Assembly: GCF_003171515.1 (NCBI RefSeq)
Contig: NC_089392.1
Coordinates: forward strand, 1,116,001 to 1,180,000
From: Pyrenophora tritici-repentis
Taxonomy: Eukaryota > Ascomycota > Dothideomycetes > Pleosporales > Pleosporaceae
Direction of reading: 5' to 3'
Length of the DNA stretch: 64,000 nt
Shown one piece after another: positions 49,003 through 60,557 of this stretch; the stretch's first letter is position 1, and the number at the start of each line of letters is the position of its first letter. The notes beneath the pieces are model-generated. The model did not search any database, was not told the origin of the DNA, and saw nothing but the letters and a program-made list of their open reading frames with translations. A program made the translations under genes and the position numbers.

Positions 49003-50927
49003 TAACCTACTAACGTGTCCGTGCGCGTGATGCGCGGATTCGCGTGATGCGCGGGGAACACCAAAACACGTCAAACCCCTTCACCTTCAACACACGTTAA
49101 CTCCACCAATATGGACCCAATTCAAGCTGCGATTGAAGATATTGAAAATCTAGAGCCAGGAGAACAGTTCTCGTATACTAAAATTGCTGCTAAGCATGGT
49201 GTTGTGAGATCTACGTTGACCCGAAGGCACCAGGGCCAGACAAGCTCAGAAAGAGACAAGAACTTCAACCAGCAGAAACTCAACCCACAACAAGAGCTAG
49301 AGCTTGTGAGATATATCGAAAAGCTCACAAAGCGAGGCATTCCTCCTACACGAGAGATGATCAGGAATTTCTCATCAGAAGTAGCCCATCAGCAGCTCAG
49401 CGAGAGCTGGGTTACTCGCTTCATCAACCGACACGAGATCCATCTCATCTCAAAGTGGACCAGCGCCATGGATCGTACGCGCCACCTGGCTGATTCTGAG
49501 TCAAAGTATAGACTCTACTTCGAGCTGCTGCATCGAAAGATCACCGAATATCACCTAGAGGCTCGAGATATATACAATATGGATGAGAAGGGCTTCTTAA
49601 TTGGCTTGATAGGCAGAAGTAAGAGGATATTCAGCAGGCGTCAATGGGAGAAGAAGGAGGTTCGAGCATCTCTCCAGGATGGATCACGCGAGTTTCTGAC
49701 AGTCCTGGCCTGCTGCTGCGCTGATGGGAGCTCGCTGCCTCCAGCCCTTATCTACGCAGCTAAAAATGGAGCTATACGATCGAGTTGGGTAGAAGATATC
49801 AAGGCAGGAGAACATGAGGTCTTTGTCTCATCATCTCCAACAGGCTGGTCAAATGATAACGTAGGCCTAGCTTGGCTGGAGCAGGTGTTTGATCGCTCTA
49901 CAAAGCAACGATCAGGTAGATGGAGATTGCTCATCCTTGATGGCCATGGATCTCACCTCACGATGGAGTTTATTAAGTACTGCGATCGCCATAGGATCCT
50001 CCTCATGATCCTTCCTCCCCATTCGACCCATACGCTCCAGCCGCTAGATGTAGTGCTGTTCAAGCCACTCTCTCAAGCCTACTCTAACGAGCTCACTAAC
50101 CATCTCCATAAGGCTCAAGGCCTTATTCCAATCAAGAAAGGGGACTTCTTCCCGCTCTTCTGGAGCGCCTGGATATCCTCCTTCACAGAGAGCCTCATAT
50201 TGAAGGCCTTCGAAGCCACTGGGATCTGGCCGATGGATGCCAACGTTATCCTTCGTAGATTTGCTAGCACGCCAGAAGCTGAGAGAAGCTCATCGTCAGG
50301 GCTCTCTGATCATGACTGGAGAAAGCTCGATCGGCTAGTACGAGCTGCTGTTAATGATAGCCATCAGTATGAGGCAAGAAAGCTGCGCTCAAGCGTTCAC
50401 CATCTCTCTGTGCAGTATGAGCTTTTAAAGCATGAGAACGAGGGCTTAAAGGAGGCTCTTCAACATAAAAAGAAGCACAGGAAGAAGGGCAAAGCTCTTG
50501 ACCTTCAACAGCGCCAGGAGTATCACGGTGGCTCTGTCTTCTGGTCTCCTCGCAAGCTGCGTGAGGCTCGAGCTAGAGAAGCAGTACGGGAGCGAGATGA
50601 GACGGAGGAGAAACTCCAAAAAGCACGGTCCAAGAAGCAGCGCGAGGAGGCTCGACTGCAGCGTCAAGATGAGCTCGAGGAGAGGCGTGTGGAGAGGCAG
50701 AGACTCAAGGAGATGAGGGAGCTTGAGCGAGCTGAGAAAGCAGCTGAACGCGCGCGCCAGAAGGAGGAGAGAGACGCTGCTAAAGCTATACAACTACCCC
50801 AAAAGGGAAAGAGGAGAGCTTCAGCAGCTACCTCATCGAACAACAAGCGTCAAAAACGCGTTGAGGCTGCTCGCGCTGGTGCTCAAGTTCAAGAAGAGCC
50901 TCCAGCTCCTCCATCAAAGCTCACATC

Positions 50928-52158
50928 CAGGGCCAGGCCGCCGTGGCGACTGGACAAGGCTCACTAAATGCCCTTAGCCACGTCTTCGATGCGGAGGCTA
51001 TAGGCGCGTGCAGAGGACTCAAACACGCACTACAACTCTCACTGCCTAGCCAGAGGGAGATCGTACTTTGCATAGACAGCACTTCGGTAATATGGGGCAT
51101 ACGCGGAACCGCCCCTACCTCCTCCCAATGGGCGTTCCTCCAAATCCATGGAGCTATGGAGGCCTACAACGTGAAAACGCGGTGGGCGCCGGGACACATG
51201 AAGATTGTTGGAAACGAACTCGCCGACCAGCTGGCTGACAACGAGGCCAAAGACCCGCACCAGCCATACGGCATGGCCGCCTCCCCCACAAGATCTGGTA
51301 TACGAACAGTAGGCCGCCGCCTCCTCGAACATACAAGGGACACTTGGTGGAAGGATAAGAGCAGTAGGCTATCAGCATGGTACACGCAATGGCAGCTGCC
51401 ATACGATACTAGGCGCACGCCCGCAGCGCTATGGCTACCCCGAAGGATACTCGCGAAAGTCCTTATGATACGCTCAACGCACGGCGACTTTGAATGGTAC
51501 CACCGAAAATTCAACCACGAGGATACCTCGAAATGCCTATGCGGCAGGCCCAAGACGCCAGAACACCTAGTGTTCTGCAAGAGAGCCACAACACACTTCA
51601 AGAAGTGGCCTCTACGCCCCATCGTGCCCCTCGCACAAGACAGGAAGGCCTAGCGTACCTCGCGCAATTAATAGACCAGCCACAAGAGTTCGAGACCTTC
51701 GTGAAGGTAACGAACTCCTTCTATGACGAGTGATTTCTATTTTTGAATTTCACAAAGACCCGCTGAATTCCTTGGCATTATTCAGTGTAGGATTCGCGGC
51801 AAAACGCCGCATAGATGCCACAACCCACACGCTCTCTTTTAAAACTTTCATTGTATCTTAAATTGCCTCTTGTTACTTTTTCGTTTCTCTCTCTAAAAAG
51901 CAGTTATTGTACTGCATCGATCAAAGGCGCAAGCCACGAAATACTAGAATATTGTAGGAAAACGGCTTCAAATGGCGGGAGTCCTTTTCACGAACATGTA
52001 TATAGGCAGGACATCACTCCCCTTAGATACAAAACACCTAGGAATAGGTTCCACGAGGCAAGTGCGACAGCACTATAAGACCACGGCGGGACCCGCCCGA
52101 ATACCCTATGGGAGGTTACAGATAGGGCGTTAAACCATAATCAACATCAACATCAACA
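50928..52158 (+). mobile_element. 5'-truncated non-LTR retrotransposon (Tad1-like) fragment
   Basis: The insertion is flanked by a perfect 15-bp target duplication, atcaaagctcacatc, at 50913-50927 and 52159-52173. It ends in an (atcaac)n-like tail (about 52138-52158). Both are hallmarks of target-primed reverse transcription. It encodes only the 3' end of the element, about 236 residues up to 51653. That includes an RNase H domain (FDAEAIGA, CIDSTSVIW, WAPGHMKIVGNELAD) and a CCHC-like C-terminal motif (CLCGRPKTPEHLVFC). The reverse transcriptase is missing. Confidence 0.88.
50943..51653 (+). pseudogene. LINE ORF2 3' fragment: RNase H plus zinc motif
   Basis: This is the coding part of the truncated LINE. 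RNase H residues visible are Glu in DAEAIGA, Asp in CIDSTS, and the His/Asp pair in WAPGHMKIVGNELAD. The first catalytic Asp of RNase H lies at or beyond the truncation, so it is inactive. The stop TAG is at 51651-51653. Confidence 0.8.
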
Positions 52159-52415
52159 ATCAAAGCTCACATCACGTGGCCGCAACGTCAACCTCCCATC
52201 AAAATATAGATAGTACAAGTTGATCGCAAGCATCTAATTACTCCCCCTCTATAAATTCGTATAATAACAGCTTATATACGTGGCTTAATAGCTTCATTTT
52301 TGAAGTAGTGGATATGGTGTTCCCCGCGCATCACGCGAATCCGCGCATCACGCGCACGGACACGTTATCACGTCACTTTTTTTGCTTCCGTCGCCCTTAT
52401 CATATTTCCACCGCC

Positions 52416-54848
52416 ATGCCTCCTACGAAACGCGCCTCTGATGACCTTACTCGCCCCAAAAGACGCGTTAAATCGTCCACCGCCCGCGGCACTGTTAGCC
52501 AGCCTATAGCCGTTGATAGTCAGCTATCGCCTCGCAGAGCTCTCGTAGAGGCGTCCCAGGCTTCAACTTTTGAGTCGCAACTACGCGAGTCGCGGCCTGA
52601 AGACGCTATCGTCGCGCCTACCGAGGGCAGCGAGAGGGTAACAGCAGCCCCAGACAATGAGACCTTGCAAGAGGCTCTGGACGCGAGCCTTATGGACGAC
52701 TTTGAGGGAATTGATTGGGGGCGTTTACGCATGTATATAAAGCCGCTCTCGTCGCAGAAGTCGCGCAAGAGCTGGATCTATCGCTATGGCTACCGCGTTG
52801 CGCTGCTGAAGGACCCGAGTAAGCTATACTTCGTGTGCCGTTACTGCTACGAGCATAAGTACACAGATACCGGCGTCGGGATATATGAGACGACGCTCTC
52901 AACGTCGTCAGCGCAGCGACACTTAGAGCTGCCTAAGCGCGGCCATGGCCACAGCAAGTCGGCCGTCGCTGCAAAACCCACCTGGCTACAACGTCTGCTT
53001 AAGGACGGCAACAACAGCGTGTCGCAGAAGGTCGCTAACGAGCTCGCTGGCTTCAATACCCAGCGCTTCCGGCTAGCAGCGGTTAGCTGACTTGTTGAGA
53101 ACAATCACCCTCTCTCTGAGTTTGAAACACCAGCTTTTCGACGCCTCCTTGAAGCTGCCAACCCACTAGCAGAACGAGCGCTCTGGACGTCTCATGTAAG
53201 CGTCTCCCAGTACGTTGCGCGCTTGTACAAGCACCTAAAGCCGCGCGTTATCTTGCAACTGTCGCAGGCGCTCAGCAAAGTACACCTTAGCTTTGATGGA
53301 TGGACGACAAAGGGCGGCAAGCGTGGCTTTCTAGGCGTCGTTGCGCACTTTGTCGACAGCAGAGGCGACCTGCAGGACTTGCCTATAGCGCTGCCCCAGC
53401 TGACAGGCGCTCACAGTGGCGAGAGGATGGCCGAGGTTGTTATAAAAACGCTGCAGGACTTTAAGATCACGTCGCAGTCAATTGGTTACTTCGTGCTTGA
53501 TAACGCCCCTAACAACGACAGTACTGTTGCAATATTAGCTCAAGAGTACGGTTTTAATGCCACCCACCGGCGCCTCCGCTGCGGACCTCACACGCTCAAC
53601 CTCATCGGCCAGACGCTCCTCTGGGGCAAGGGTAGCGCCGCCTTGTTCGACAACGACGTACAAGAGCTCACCGACGAGCACGACTTCATAGAGGAGTGGA
53701 GACGCGTAGGCCCACTCGGCGTACTGCTCAGTATCATGAACTACATCAAAACGCCACAACAGCATAAGCTCTTCGAGGACTTCCAGCGCCTCGCCCACAC
53801 TGAGCTGCCGTCTAGCGCGTCAGCGGACGATCGCAAGATCCTCGAGCCCGTTAAACCCGTCGTCACGCGGTGGAACTCGTACTACTCATGCTTTGAGCGT
53901 GCCGTAAAGCTGCAATTTGCAGTCAACGCCTACGCCACTCACCATATACAGCGGGTGCAAAGGGAGGACACGTTTGCGCAAAGTCGCGGCAATAAGCTGT
54001 CAGTTGCGCAACCGTGGATGCGATCAGACGGCCTTACAGGTGCTGATTGGGCAGTAATTACAGAGTACATGGACATCTTAAAACCGCTCAAGACTTCTAC
54101 AAAGCGCCTCGAAGGGCGCGGCAAAAGCGGCAGCTTTGGGGCTATTGCTGAGATAATTCCAATATTCGAATACCTCCTTACCTACTACGAGCAGCGCGTC
54201 AACGCGTATGAGGCGGTTAACTACAACGAGCACGATGAGTCGCCTGAGGATCACATTGCAATCAACTTGCGCGCAGCTTGGCAGAAGGCCGATGACTACT
54301 ACTCTAAGCTGGACGACTCGCCCGCGTACTACGCTGCTACAATACTCCATCCGATGTATAAGTAAAACACCTCACCGCGCGCGGCAAGGCCGTCGGCAGT
54401 GATCCCAAGCGATATAGACGACGCAATCGATAGTATACTCAATCCTAGTACTGCTAGCAGCCTTACCGATGACGAGGATGAGTTTAAGAGGTGGAAGCGC
54501 AGCGAGCCGGCAGCTAAGAGAGGTACAGAACACGCAGATAACCCTATTAAGTACTGGGTGAGCATGCGCGATTGCTACCCTAGCCTTAGTAAGCTTGCGC
54601 TTGACGTACTCTCTATCCCAGCGTCGAGCTGTGAGTGTGAGCGCCTGTTTAGTGACCTGGGCGACCTCTTAGAGCCGCGACGACGACGTCTAGGACCTCA
54701 ACTTCTAGCGGCAATACAGTGCGTACGACGGTGGCAAAGAGCTGGCCTCGGAGGCGACGACGAGGTAGTAGAGGAGGAGGCAGCAAACGACGACAATATG
54801 GAGCTTTTGTGCGGGCTGGCGACTTGGGACGACGAAACTCAACACTAA
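52416..54848 (+). pseudogene. hAT transposase, two in-frame stops
   Basis: The frame starts MPPTKRASDD and can be followed to 54848 with stops at 53088-53090 (TGA) and 54363-54365 (TAA). A basic N-terminus is followed by a BED-like zinc region (FVCRYCYEHKY). The catalytic region contains LSFDGWTTKGGKRGF and YFVLDNAPNND. The C-terminus has the hAT dimerisation motif SIPASSCECERLFSDLGDLLEPRR. At the first stop the related copy on the minus strand has Trp, so TGG to TGA is a likely change. Near the second stop about 20 residues seem lost. The element's own terminal repeats were not found; the two pogo elements sit immediately upstream. Confidence 0.85.
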
Positions 54849-55001
54849 GGCTAGCGCTAGTACAGGTTATCAAGCCGATCAATCAAGCCTCAATCAAGCT
54901 CACAATCTCAGCTTGTTAGCCCTAGCAATCCAAGCTGACGCTCTCAAAAAACGAGCAATCCAATCTGACGCCTCAGCTTGGATTGGCTTGATTATTGACA
55001 A
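54849..55001. other. AT-rich spacer with repeated caatcaagc-like words
   Basis: The sequence is made of recurrent words such as caatcaagc and caatctgacg, typical of transposon untranslated ends in this window. No gene is seen. Confidence 0.3.
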
Positions 55002-55151
55002 CTATGACTCCTTTAAAGCCTCACAGAATCCTTCCCACTCCTCTGTAGCTATGCTATAGTTGTTGTATTGGGGATAATGCTTAAACATGCGCTTCTTGAG
55101 ATGCCACCAAAGGTGCTCCATTGGATTGAGGTCTGGTGAATAAGGTGGCAT
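55002..55151 (-). pseudogene. Tc1/mariner-type transposase C-terminal fragment
   Basis: A 49-residue open frame on the minus strand reads MPPYSPDLNPMEHLWWHLKK and ends in EGFCEALKES. The PYSPDLNPxEHLW motif, with the third catalytic Glu, is diagnostic of DD34E Tc1-like (DDE_3) transposases. Everything upstream of it is missing, so this is a relic. Confidence 0.82.
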
Positions 55152-55440
55152 TCACTTCTCACCAGCTAGCTCTCCCCTTATAGGACTAGCTCCTTCTGCT
55201 TAGGGGCTAGCCTCTTCTAGGCCTTACCCTGCACTTATATAGCTAGTCCTTCACTGTTCTCAATACAACAACGATTTCGCCCACTCAGTTCCCCGATAGT
55301 ACCAAACTGGGAGCGCTTTTACAGGAAAAGAATGGTTGAGATAAAGTCTCTTTATCATAACATGGTTGGCAAGCGAGCGGCGCAGGCAAGCGAGCGGCGC
55401 ACCCCACCAACTTTACTCACCTTACTAATCTCAATCTACA
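55152..55440. other. Non-coding spacer with a 17-bp tandem duplication
   Basis: No gene is seen. The word ggcaagcgagcggcgca occurs twice in tandem near 55369-55402. The segment probably is the 5' untranslated end of the pogo-like fragment that follows. Confidence 0.3.
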
Positions 55441-55956
55441 ATGGCTCAACGCAGCGCTACTCAATTACTATCAAATGAAGCAGATATTCAGCTTGCTATC
55501 TCATCTATCAATGCGCACCAGATCCAAGGTACCCGTACTGCTGCAGTAGTCTACAACGTAGCCGAAACAACGCTCCGCCGCCGACGCGCTGGTATACCTG
55601 CCCGACGCGATTGCCGACCCAACTCAAGGAAGCTTACCCAGAGAGAAGAGGAGGTGATTGTCAGCTATATACTTCACCTCGATCAGCGCGGGTTTGCGCC
55701 TACCTACGCAGCTGCACGTGATATGGCTGATAAGCTGCTGGCTGCACGCGGCGCTGGCCAGGTTGGGCAGAAGTGGCCAGCCAACTTTGTTAAGCGTACA
55801 GACAGTCTTCGGACGTGTTTCAACCGAGCGTACGATAGGCAGAGAGCTATGTGTGAGGATGCGACATTAATAAAGAGGTGGTTTAAGCTTGTAGAAGAGA
55901 TAAAGGCTGCTAGTTACACGGAGCTATCAGATATTACTCAATGTTACACGGCGTAA
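55441..55956 (+). pseudogene. N-terminal fragment of a third pogo-like transposase
   Basis: The 171-residue frame starts MAQRSATQLL. It has a psq-type HTH (ATQLLSNEADIQLAISSINAHQ; TAAVVYNVAETTLRRRR), then a CENP-B-type DNA-binding region (KLTQREEEVIVSYILHLDQRG...FVKRTDSLRTCFNRAYDRQR). The DDE catalytic domain that should follow is absent: the frame leaves the family after about residue 160 and stops. It belongs to a different subfamily from the two pogo copies at 46948-52365. Confidence 0.75.
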
Positions 55957-56194
55957 CTAAAGCACCAAAAAAAGCTCAGTATAGAGCTTTTACAGCTATC
56001 CAAGCTGCCTCATGGGCTGCCTCATCACCGAAATCTACTATATACTTAAGGCAATCAAGCTATCAATCTGAATCAAGCTCACGGAAAAGCTCAGCTGGAT
56101 TGATTGCGTTTTTATATGAGGTTTGGCTGGATTGATTGAATTGGCTTGGCATCAATCTTCCAATCAAGCTATCAAGCTAGCTTGATTGATCTCA
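55957..56194. other. AT-rich transposon-derived spacer
   Basis: Repeated words such as aatcaagctatcaagc suggest the end of a mobile element. It abuts the monooxygenase relic at about 56195, so the missing N-terminal part of that gene was probably lost at this border. Confidence 0.3.
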
Positions 56195-56419
56195 GGTGTG
56201 GTACACGCTTCTTATGTTATTGCCGCCGACGGGGGGCGATTGGTCACAAACAAACTTGGAATTGAATTGCATGGGGAGAAGGACATAGTCGACATGGTGA
56301 CTGCTCACATTCGAGCACCAATAGCTGCCCAACATCCTGAACCAGAAGCTTTTATAACTTGGTTCATCAACCCAGAGATGGGCGGAAGTATTGGGACTGG
56401 CTATATGTACCACCTCGGT

Positions 56420-59400
56420 CAGACATGCCAACAAGCAAGTCAATCAATCTGAGAGCTCAGATTGATCTTGAATTGATCGCGTTATAGATTGTGTTGTTTT
56501 GGAATTGAATTGATTGATATATTACGTGCTAGATTGAAGATTGATTGGAGTTTTGATCCGATTGATCCTTCTTGACATAGTATTTTGATCAATATCGACC
56601 TAGTCGCTGTCGCTATCAGTATCCCAATCGTCTATATCGTATATCCGGATCAACTCAGCCTCTGATAGATTGTTTTGGTGTTGACTTTGAGGCTGAAATC
56701 CAGCCTGCCTCCAACTCCGAGTACACTGTATTGCAGCTAGCAGTTGAGCTCCAATCTTCCTCCGCCGAGGCTCTAGTAGATCGCCAAGCTCGCTGAACAG
56801 ACGCTCACATTGACAGCTACTAGCTGGTATAGTGATCGTATCAAGGGCCATCTGAGACAGATGGGGATATTGCAATCTCATCCCAAGCCAGTACGTTACT
56901 GGATCACCCTCACCAAGCTGCTGTTCTGTCCACGGTAGCTCATATCGACGCCAGCGATCTAGCTCATCTAACTCAGTGATATCAAGCGCGGGCTCGCCGA
57001 TGATCGCAGCGATTGCCTCGTCAATACCGCTCGATCGAGGCGGACGTACGCGGGAGTTTGGTGGTGTTGTAGGCCTGTACTCCGTCCATAGTTGCTTCAA
57101 TCTAGCCTCGTTTTCGTGTATCCACTGAGGTTTATCGCGCCAGGCTCTCGCGCAGTAGCCTCGATAAAAGGGATGGAGGGAGGTCGCGGTGTAGTAGGCA
57201 GGCGATAGATCGAGCTTAGCGTAGTATGAGGAGGCTTTTGACCACGCGGCCTAGAGGTTAATTGCGAGGTGGTCTTCTGGAGACGCAGCGTGAGCGTTAA
57301 AGTCAACATCGCGATACGATTCAACTATAGCCTCGTAAGCTCCAAGGACGTACTCAAATATAGGTATAACCTCATAGATCGCGCCATGTTTGCCTTGTTT
57401 GCCGCGAGCCTCAAGGCGTTTAGTAGCCTCCTTGAGAGGCTTCAACACCTTAATATACTCAGTTACCACTGCCCAATCAGCTGCATTAAGGCCAGTTGAC
57501 CTCATCCACAATGGTACAACAGGCTTCTTCTTGTTGTGGATAGTCGCGTAAGCGTCGTCACGAGCAGTACGCTCAATATGGTGGGCGGCATATAGGTTGA
57601 TCGCGTCAGATAGCTGTACAGCGCGTACAAAAGCGTCATAGTAGCTATTCCATCGTGTAACGACAGGTTTGATAGGCTCTAATATTGGCGCGTTGTGTGT
57701 GTGCGATTGCTCGTTAACTGAGCGCTGAAGTGAGGCAAACAGATCGTATTGGAGAGGCGTTTTGATATAGTTAATGATATCAATCAGCACACCAAGTGGA
57801 CCGTGTTTCCGCCAATTTTGCAGGTATTTTGTCTCTATAGTATACTCGTGTACGTCGTCGTTGTTGTACGCGTCCTCGTCGATGCCGAACATGATCATTT
57901 GGCCAATAAGATTGAAGATATGGGGTGAGCAGCGTAGGCGACGCTCAGGAGCTGCATACTGATATTGCTCAGCCATGTGGGCAACTGCTCGATCGTTTGA
58001 GTACGCGTTATCGAGGACAAAGTAACCGAGCTTAGTGTGGCTAATATTAAACTCCTCCAGCGTTCGTGCGATCGTATCACCGATCCTATCGCCCGAGTGT
58101 GAGCCTGTCAGCTGTGGTAGAGCGATTGGTAGGTCTATAACGACACCAGATTCGTCGGCGTAGTGAGCAACAACGCCAAAGAAGCCTCGTTTGCCACCTT
58201 TTGTCGTCCAGCCGTCAAAGCTTACATGTATTTTGCTAGTAGCTTGCGACAGGGCCTCGACAACCTGCGGCTGGAGCTCGCGATAGAGCCTCATAACGTA
58301 GCTTTTGACGCTTGTTCGACTGGTCCACAGCGCGTCAACTGCCTCTGGATTAGCGTATGCAACCATCTCTCGGAAACTAGCTGTCTCTATCTCTCGGAGC
58401 GGGTGGTTGTTCTTAATCAGCCAGCTCACTACCGCATATCGAAATGCCTGTACGTTGAAGTTTCCGATCGCGTTAGCGATTGCTTGTGGGACAACAGCAC
58501 CGCTCTCGCCTAGTACTCGCAGTGTCATCTGCCCATGAGATAGTATAGCTTGGGTAGACTGCCCTTGGCGGTTGAGGCGGTGGCCAGCTCGGTTCTGGCC
58601 CATGTGAGATATCGCTGATGTGGTGGAGCGCGTCACCTCAAGAGCCTGCCTCCCATCAACTCGGCGGTGTTGATAACAGTGTTGGCAGATCCAGAAAGTA
58701 CGGGATGGCTCGGATATCAATGCGACGCGATAGCCGTGTGCAAACACCCAGCTTTTTCTGCCTTTGAGCGTTCTCAGCGGCTTCATATATCGTGGTATAT
58801 CTAGCCAATCAAGGCCTTCATATCGATCTTCGAACCGGCCGTTGAGATCAGTGAAATCGCTCGCGTCGGTAGCTAGAGGAGTTGATGCCTGTGTACCATC
58901 GCGCGATAGATCGACTGCTGTATCGACTGCAGCATCAGCGATCTGACTAAGCAGCCGGTACTCAAAACTCTCCTCCACAGTACCGAGATCGCGAGACGAC
59001 GATAGTATAGGTGTATGCTGCTCAGGCTGTTCGGGCTGCTCAGGCTGCGATAGCTGCGACGCGCTGCTGTTTTTGACGCGCTTTTTTGGTCCAGTAGATC
59101 GATCAGACGAGCGTTTAGGCGGCATAGTGTGTAGGATAGTATTAAGATACAGATGAGACAATAGCTGATGGATATAGACTGGCGATATAGGTAGGTTGAA
59201 CAGGAAATGAAGTGGCTACTGTGGCTAGTGTGGCTAGTGTGGCTGGATGAGATATACAGGCAGCCAATCAGATGAGATTGCGGGAAACTCAACACTAAAA
59301 AATTGACACTAAAGCTATCACGATCGCGATCGCGATCGCAATCAAAAACGTCAATCAAGTCAATCAATCTACAACTACAACTTGATCTTGACTTGATAGA

Positions 59401-59498
59401 ACGGCGCTAAGGATTTTTACAAATTGATCTTGAATTGATTGACGTTTGGATCAATCTTCAATCAAGTCAATCAATCAGCTTGCTTGTTGGCATGTCTG
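56420..59498 (-). mobile_element. Complete hAT DNA transposon inserted in the monooxygenase gene
   Basis: The element is 3,079 bp. Terminal inverted repeats are perfect over 20 bp (cagacatgccaacaagcaag) at 56420-56439 and 59479-59498. The 8-bp target duplication acctcggt occurs at 56412-56419 and 59499-59506. Eight-base duplications and CAG-starting ends are typical of hAT. Both subterminal regions are rich in tcaatcaa-type words, possible transposase-binding repeats. Confidence 0.95.
56600..59125 (-). pseudogene. hAT transposase with one in-frame stop
   Basis: The frame starts MPPKRSSDRS at 59125 and is continuous to the stop near 56600 except for TAG at 57251-57253. Features in order: basic N-terminus; BED-like Cys/His region (FWICQHCYQH...SAISHM); catalytic region (HVSFDGWTTKGGKRGFF, GYFVLDNAYSND); C-terminal dimerisation region (IPASSCQCERLFSELGDLLEPRRRKIG); acidic tail. 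Length would be about 841 residues. The related plus-strand copy has Arg near the stop. A single transition such as CAG to TAG could explain it. With perfect ends this copy could still be moved by a transposase supplied in trans. Confidence 0.88.
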
Positions 59499-60557
59499 AC
59501 CTCGGTCCATATCCTAACAGACCAGACACAGAAGAGTGGATGTTCGCTTGCTGCATTCTCCCGGACGACCCCAAGAAATTCGACAATGACGCAATGATCA
59601 GGCGATTGAAGAAGAGCATCAACATACCTGACTTGCAAGTTGAAGTAATTAGCTTGAGCCACTGGTATGTGAACGCTATTTCAGCCGAGCGTTATCGTAG
59701 CAGAAACGGCCGCACTTTCCTTGTTGGTGATGCCGCACATCGTATACCGCCTTGGGGTGCTCTCAGACTCAACACCGGTATCCAAGATGCCAACAACCTT
59801 GTTTGGAAACTAGCCTTGATGCTTCAGGACAAGCTTGGGAAAGGCAACTTTCTCGATACCTACGATGAAGAACGTCGCCCAATTAGAGAAAAAGTAGCGC
59901 AATCGAGCCTGGCCAATATGCAGAGTCACAATATGATCATGGACAAGGCTTTGGGGATCGGCAAAAACACTTCAGTCGCAGAGAATAAAAGTGCGATTCA
60001 AGCACTGGTGGACGAAAGTCATCCATGTCATTCTCAAGTGCATGCAGATGTGCAGAGAGCACAATTCGTCCTCGATAGCGAGTTCAAGGCACTAGGGGCA
60101 GAGATTGGCTGGTTTTACCCAACTGCTGATATCCACAATGAGGGTCGGAATAACTTCCACGATGGTCAATTAGACAGTAATGGAAAGCTGAACACTACGG
60201 AATACCACCCTTCAACAATACCTGGGCACCACTTTCCCCACATGCGGCTTAGGAAAGGATATCATGTTGTTGTCTCATCCCGTGATCTTCTGTGCTAGGA
60301 CCGGTTCGTTCTCTTTACGACAGACCTTACTGCCTGGAGCCGAGTTGAACATGAACTGATTCACGTTGTTACTATCGATGGTAAAAAGCTGGAAGATATT
60401 GATGGAAAATGGGGTCAGCTTTCAGGAGTGGAAGGCAAAGGGGCTGTTCTAGTAAGGCCAGACGGTATTGTAGCCTGGAGAAGCAAACCCGCTGAAGAGA
60501 ACAACGTGGATAGACTGTATGCAGTTCTTGCGAAGATACTTTGACAATAGTTAAAGT

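Larger units (their letters stand above)
49111..52213 (+). pseudogene. pogo-type transposase interrupted near its C-terminus by a LINE
   Basis: The open frame begins MDPIQAAIED and runs 618 residues before ending in foreign sequence at 50967. It has an N-terminal HTH (KIAAKHGVVRSTLTRRH), a CENP-B-like HTH, and DDD catalytic residues in NMDEKGFLIG, LLILDGHGSH and LQPLDVVLF. A Lys/Glu/Arg-rich coiled coil follows. The last codons were displaced by the insertion at 50928: they resume at 52174, and stop at 52211-52213, giving a C-terminus like that of copy 1. The truncated protein loses only about a dozen native residues, so it might keep activity. Confidence 0.87.
49013..52365 (+). mobile_element. 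Fot1/pogo-type DNA transposon (copy 2), with nested LINE
   Basis: Perfect 50-bp terminal inverted repeats at 49013-49062 and 52316-52365 (starting ACGTGTCCGTGCGCGTGATG) with flanking TA at 49011-49012 and 52366-52367. The element is 3,353 bp including a 1,231-bp LINE insertion and its 15-bp duplication; about 2.1 kb without them. Its inverted repeats are longer than those of copy 1 but share the outer ACGTGTCCGTG. Confidence 0.92.
56195..60544 (+). pseudogene. FAD-dependent aromatic (phenol 2-monooxygenase-like) hydroxylase, split by a hAT element
   Basis: Two exonic pieces belong together: 56195-56419 (YVIAADGGRLVT, TWFINPEMGGS) and 59507-60544 (GRTFLVGDAAHRIPP, LNTGIQDANNLVWKLAL, VLVRPDGIVAWRSKPAEENN). 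GDAAHR is the second FAD-binding motif; the C-terminus is the thioredoxin-like domain of this family. Removing the 3,079-bp hAT element with one target duplication restores a continuous frame. Other damage: about 150-200 N-terminal residues with the GxGxxG dinucleotide-binding motif are missing, and an in-frame TAG lies at 60296-60298. The family hydroxylates phenolic or similar rings with NAD(P)H and O2, often as a tailoring enzyme. Whether it once served the NRPS pathway is unknown. Confidence 0.85.

Noticed and set aside
52416..54848. Two or three separate small genes
   Set aside because: Same frame throughout and colinear with the hAT transposase on the minus strand at 56600-59125; only nonsense codons separate the pieces.
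59435..60298. Intact small monooxygenase gene starting at 59435
   Set aside because: The first 24 codons are the end of the hAT element; the true gene continues upstream at 56195-56419 and downstream past the TAG.
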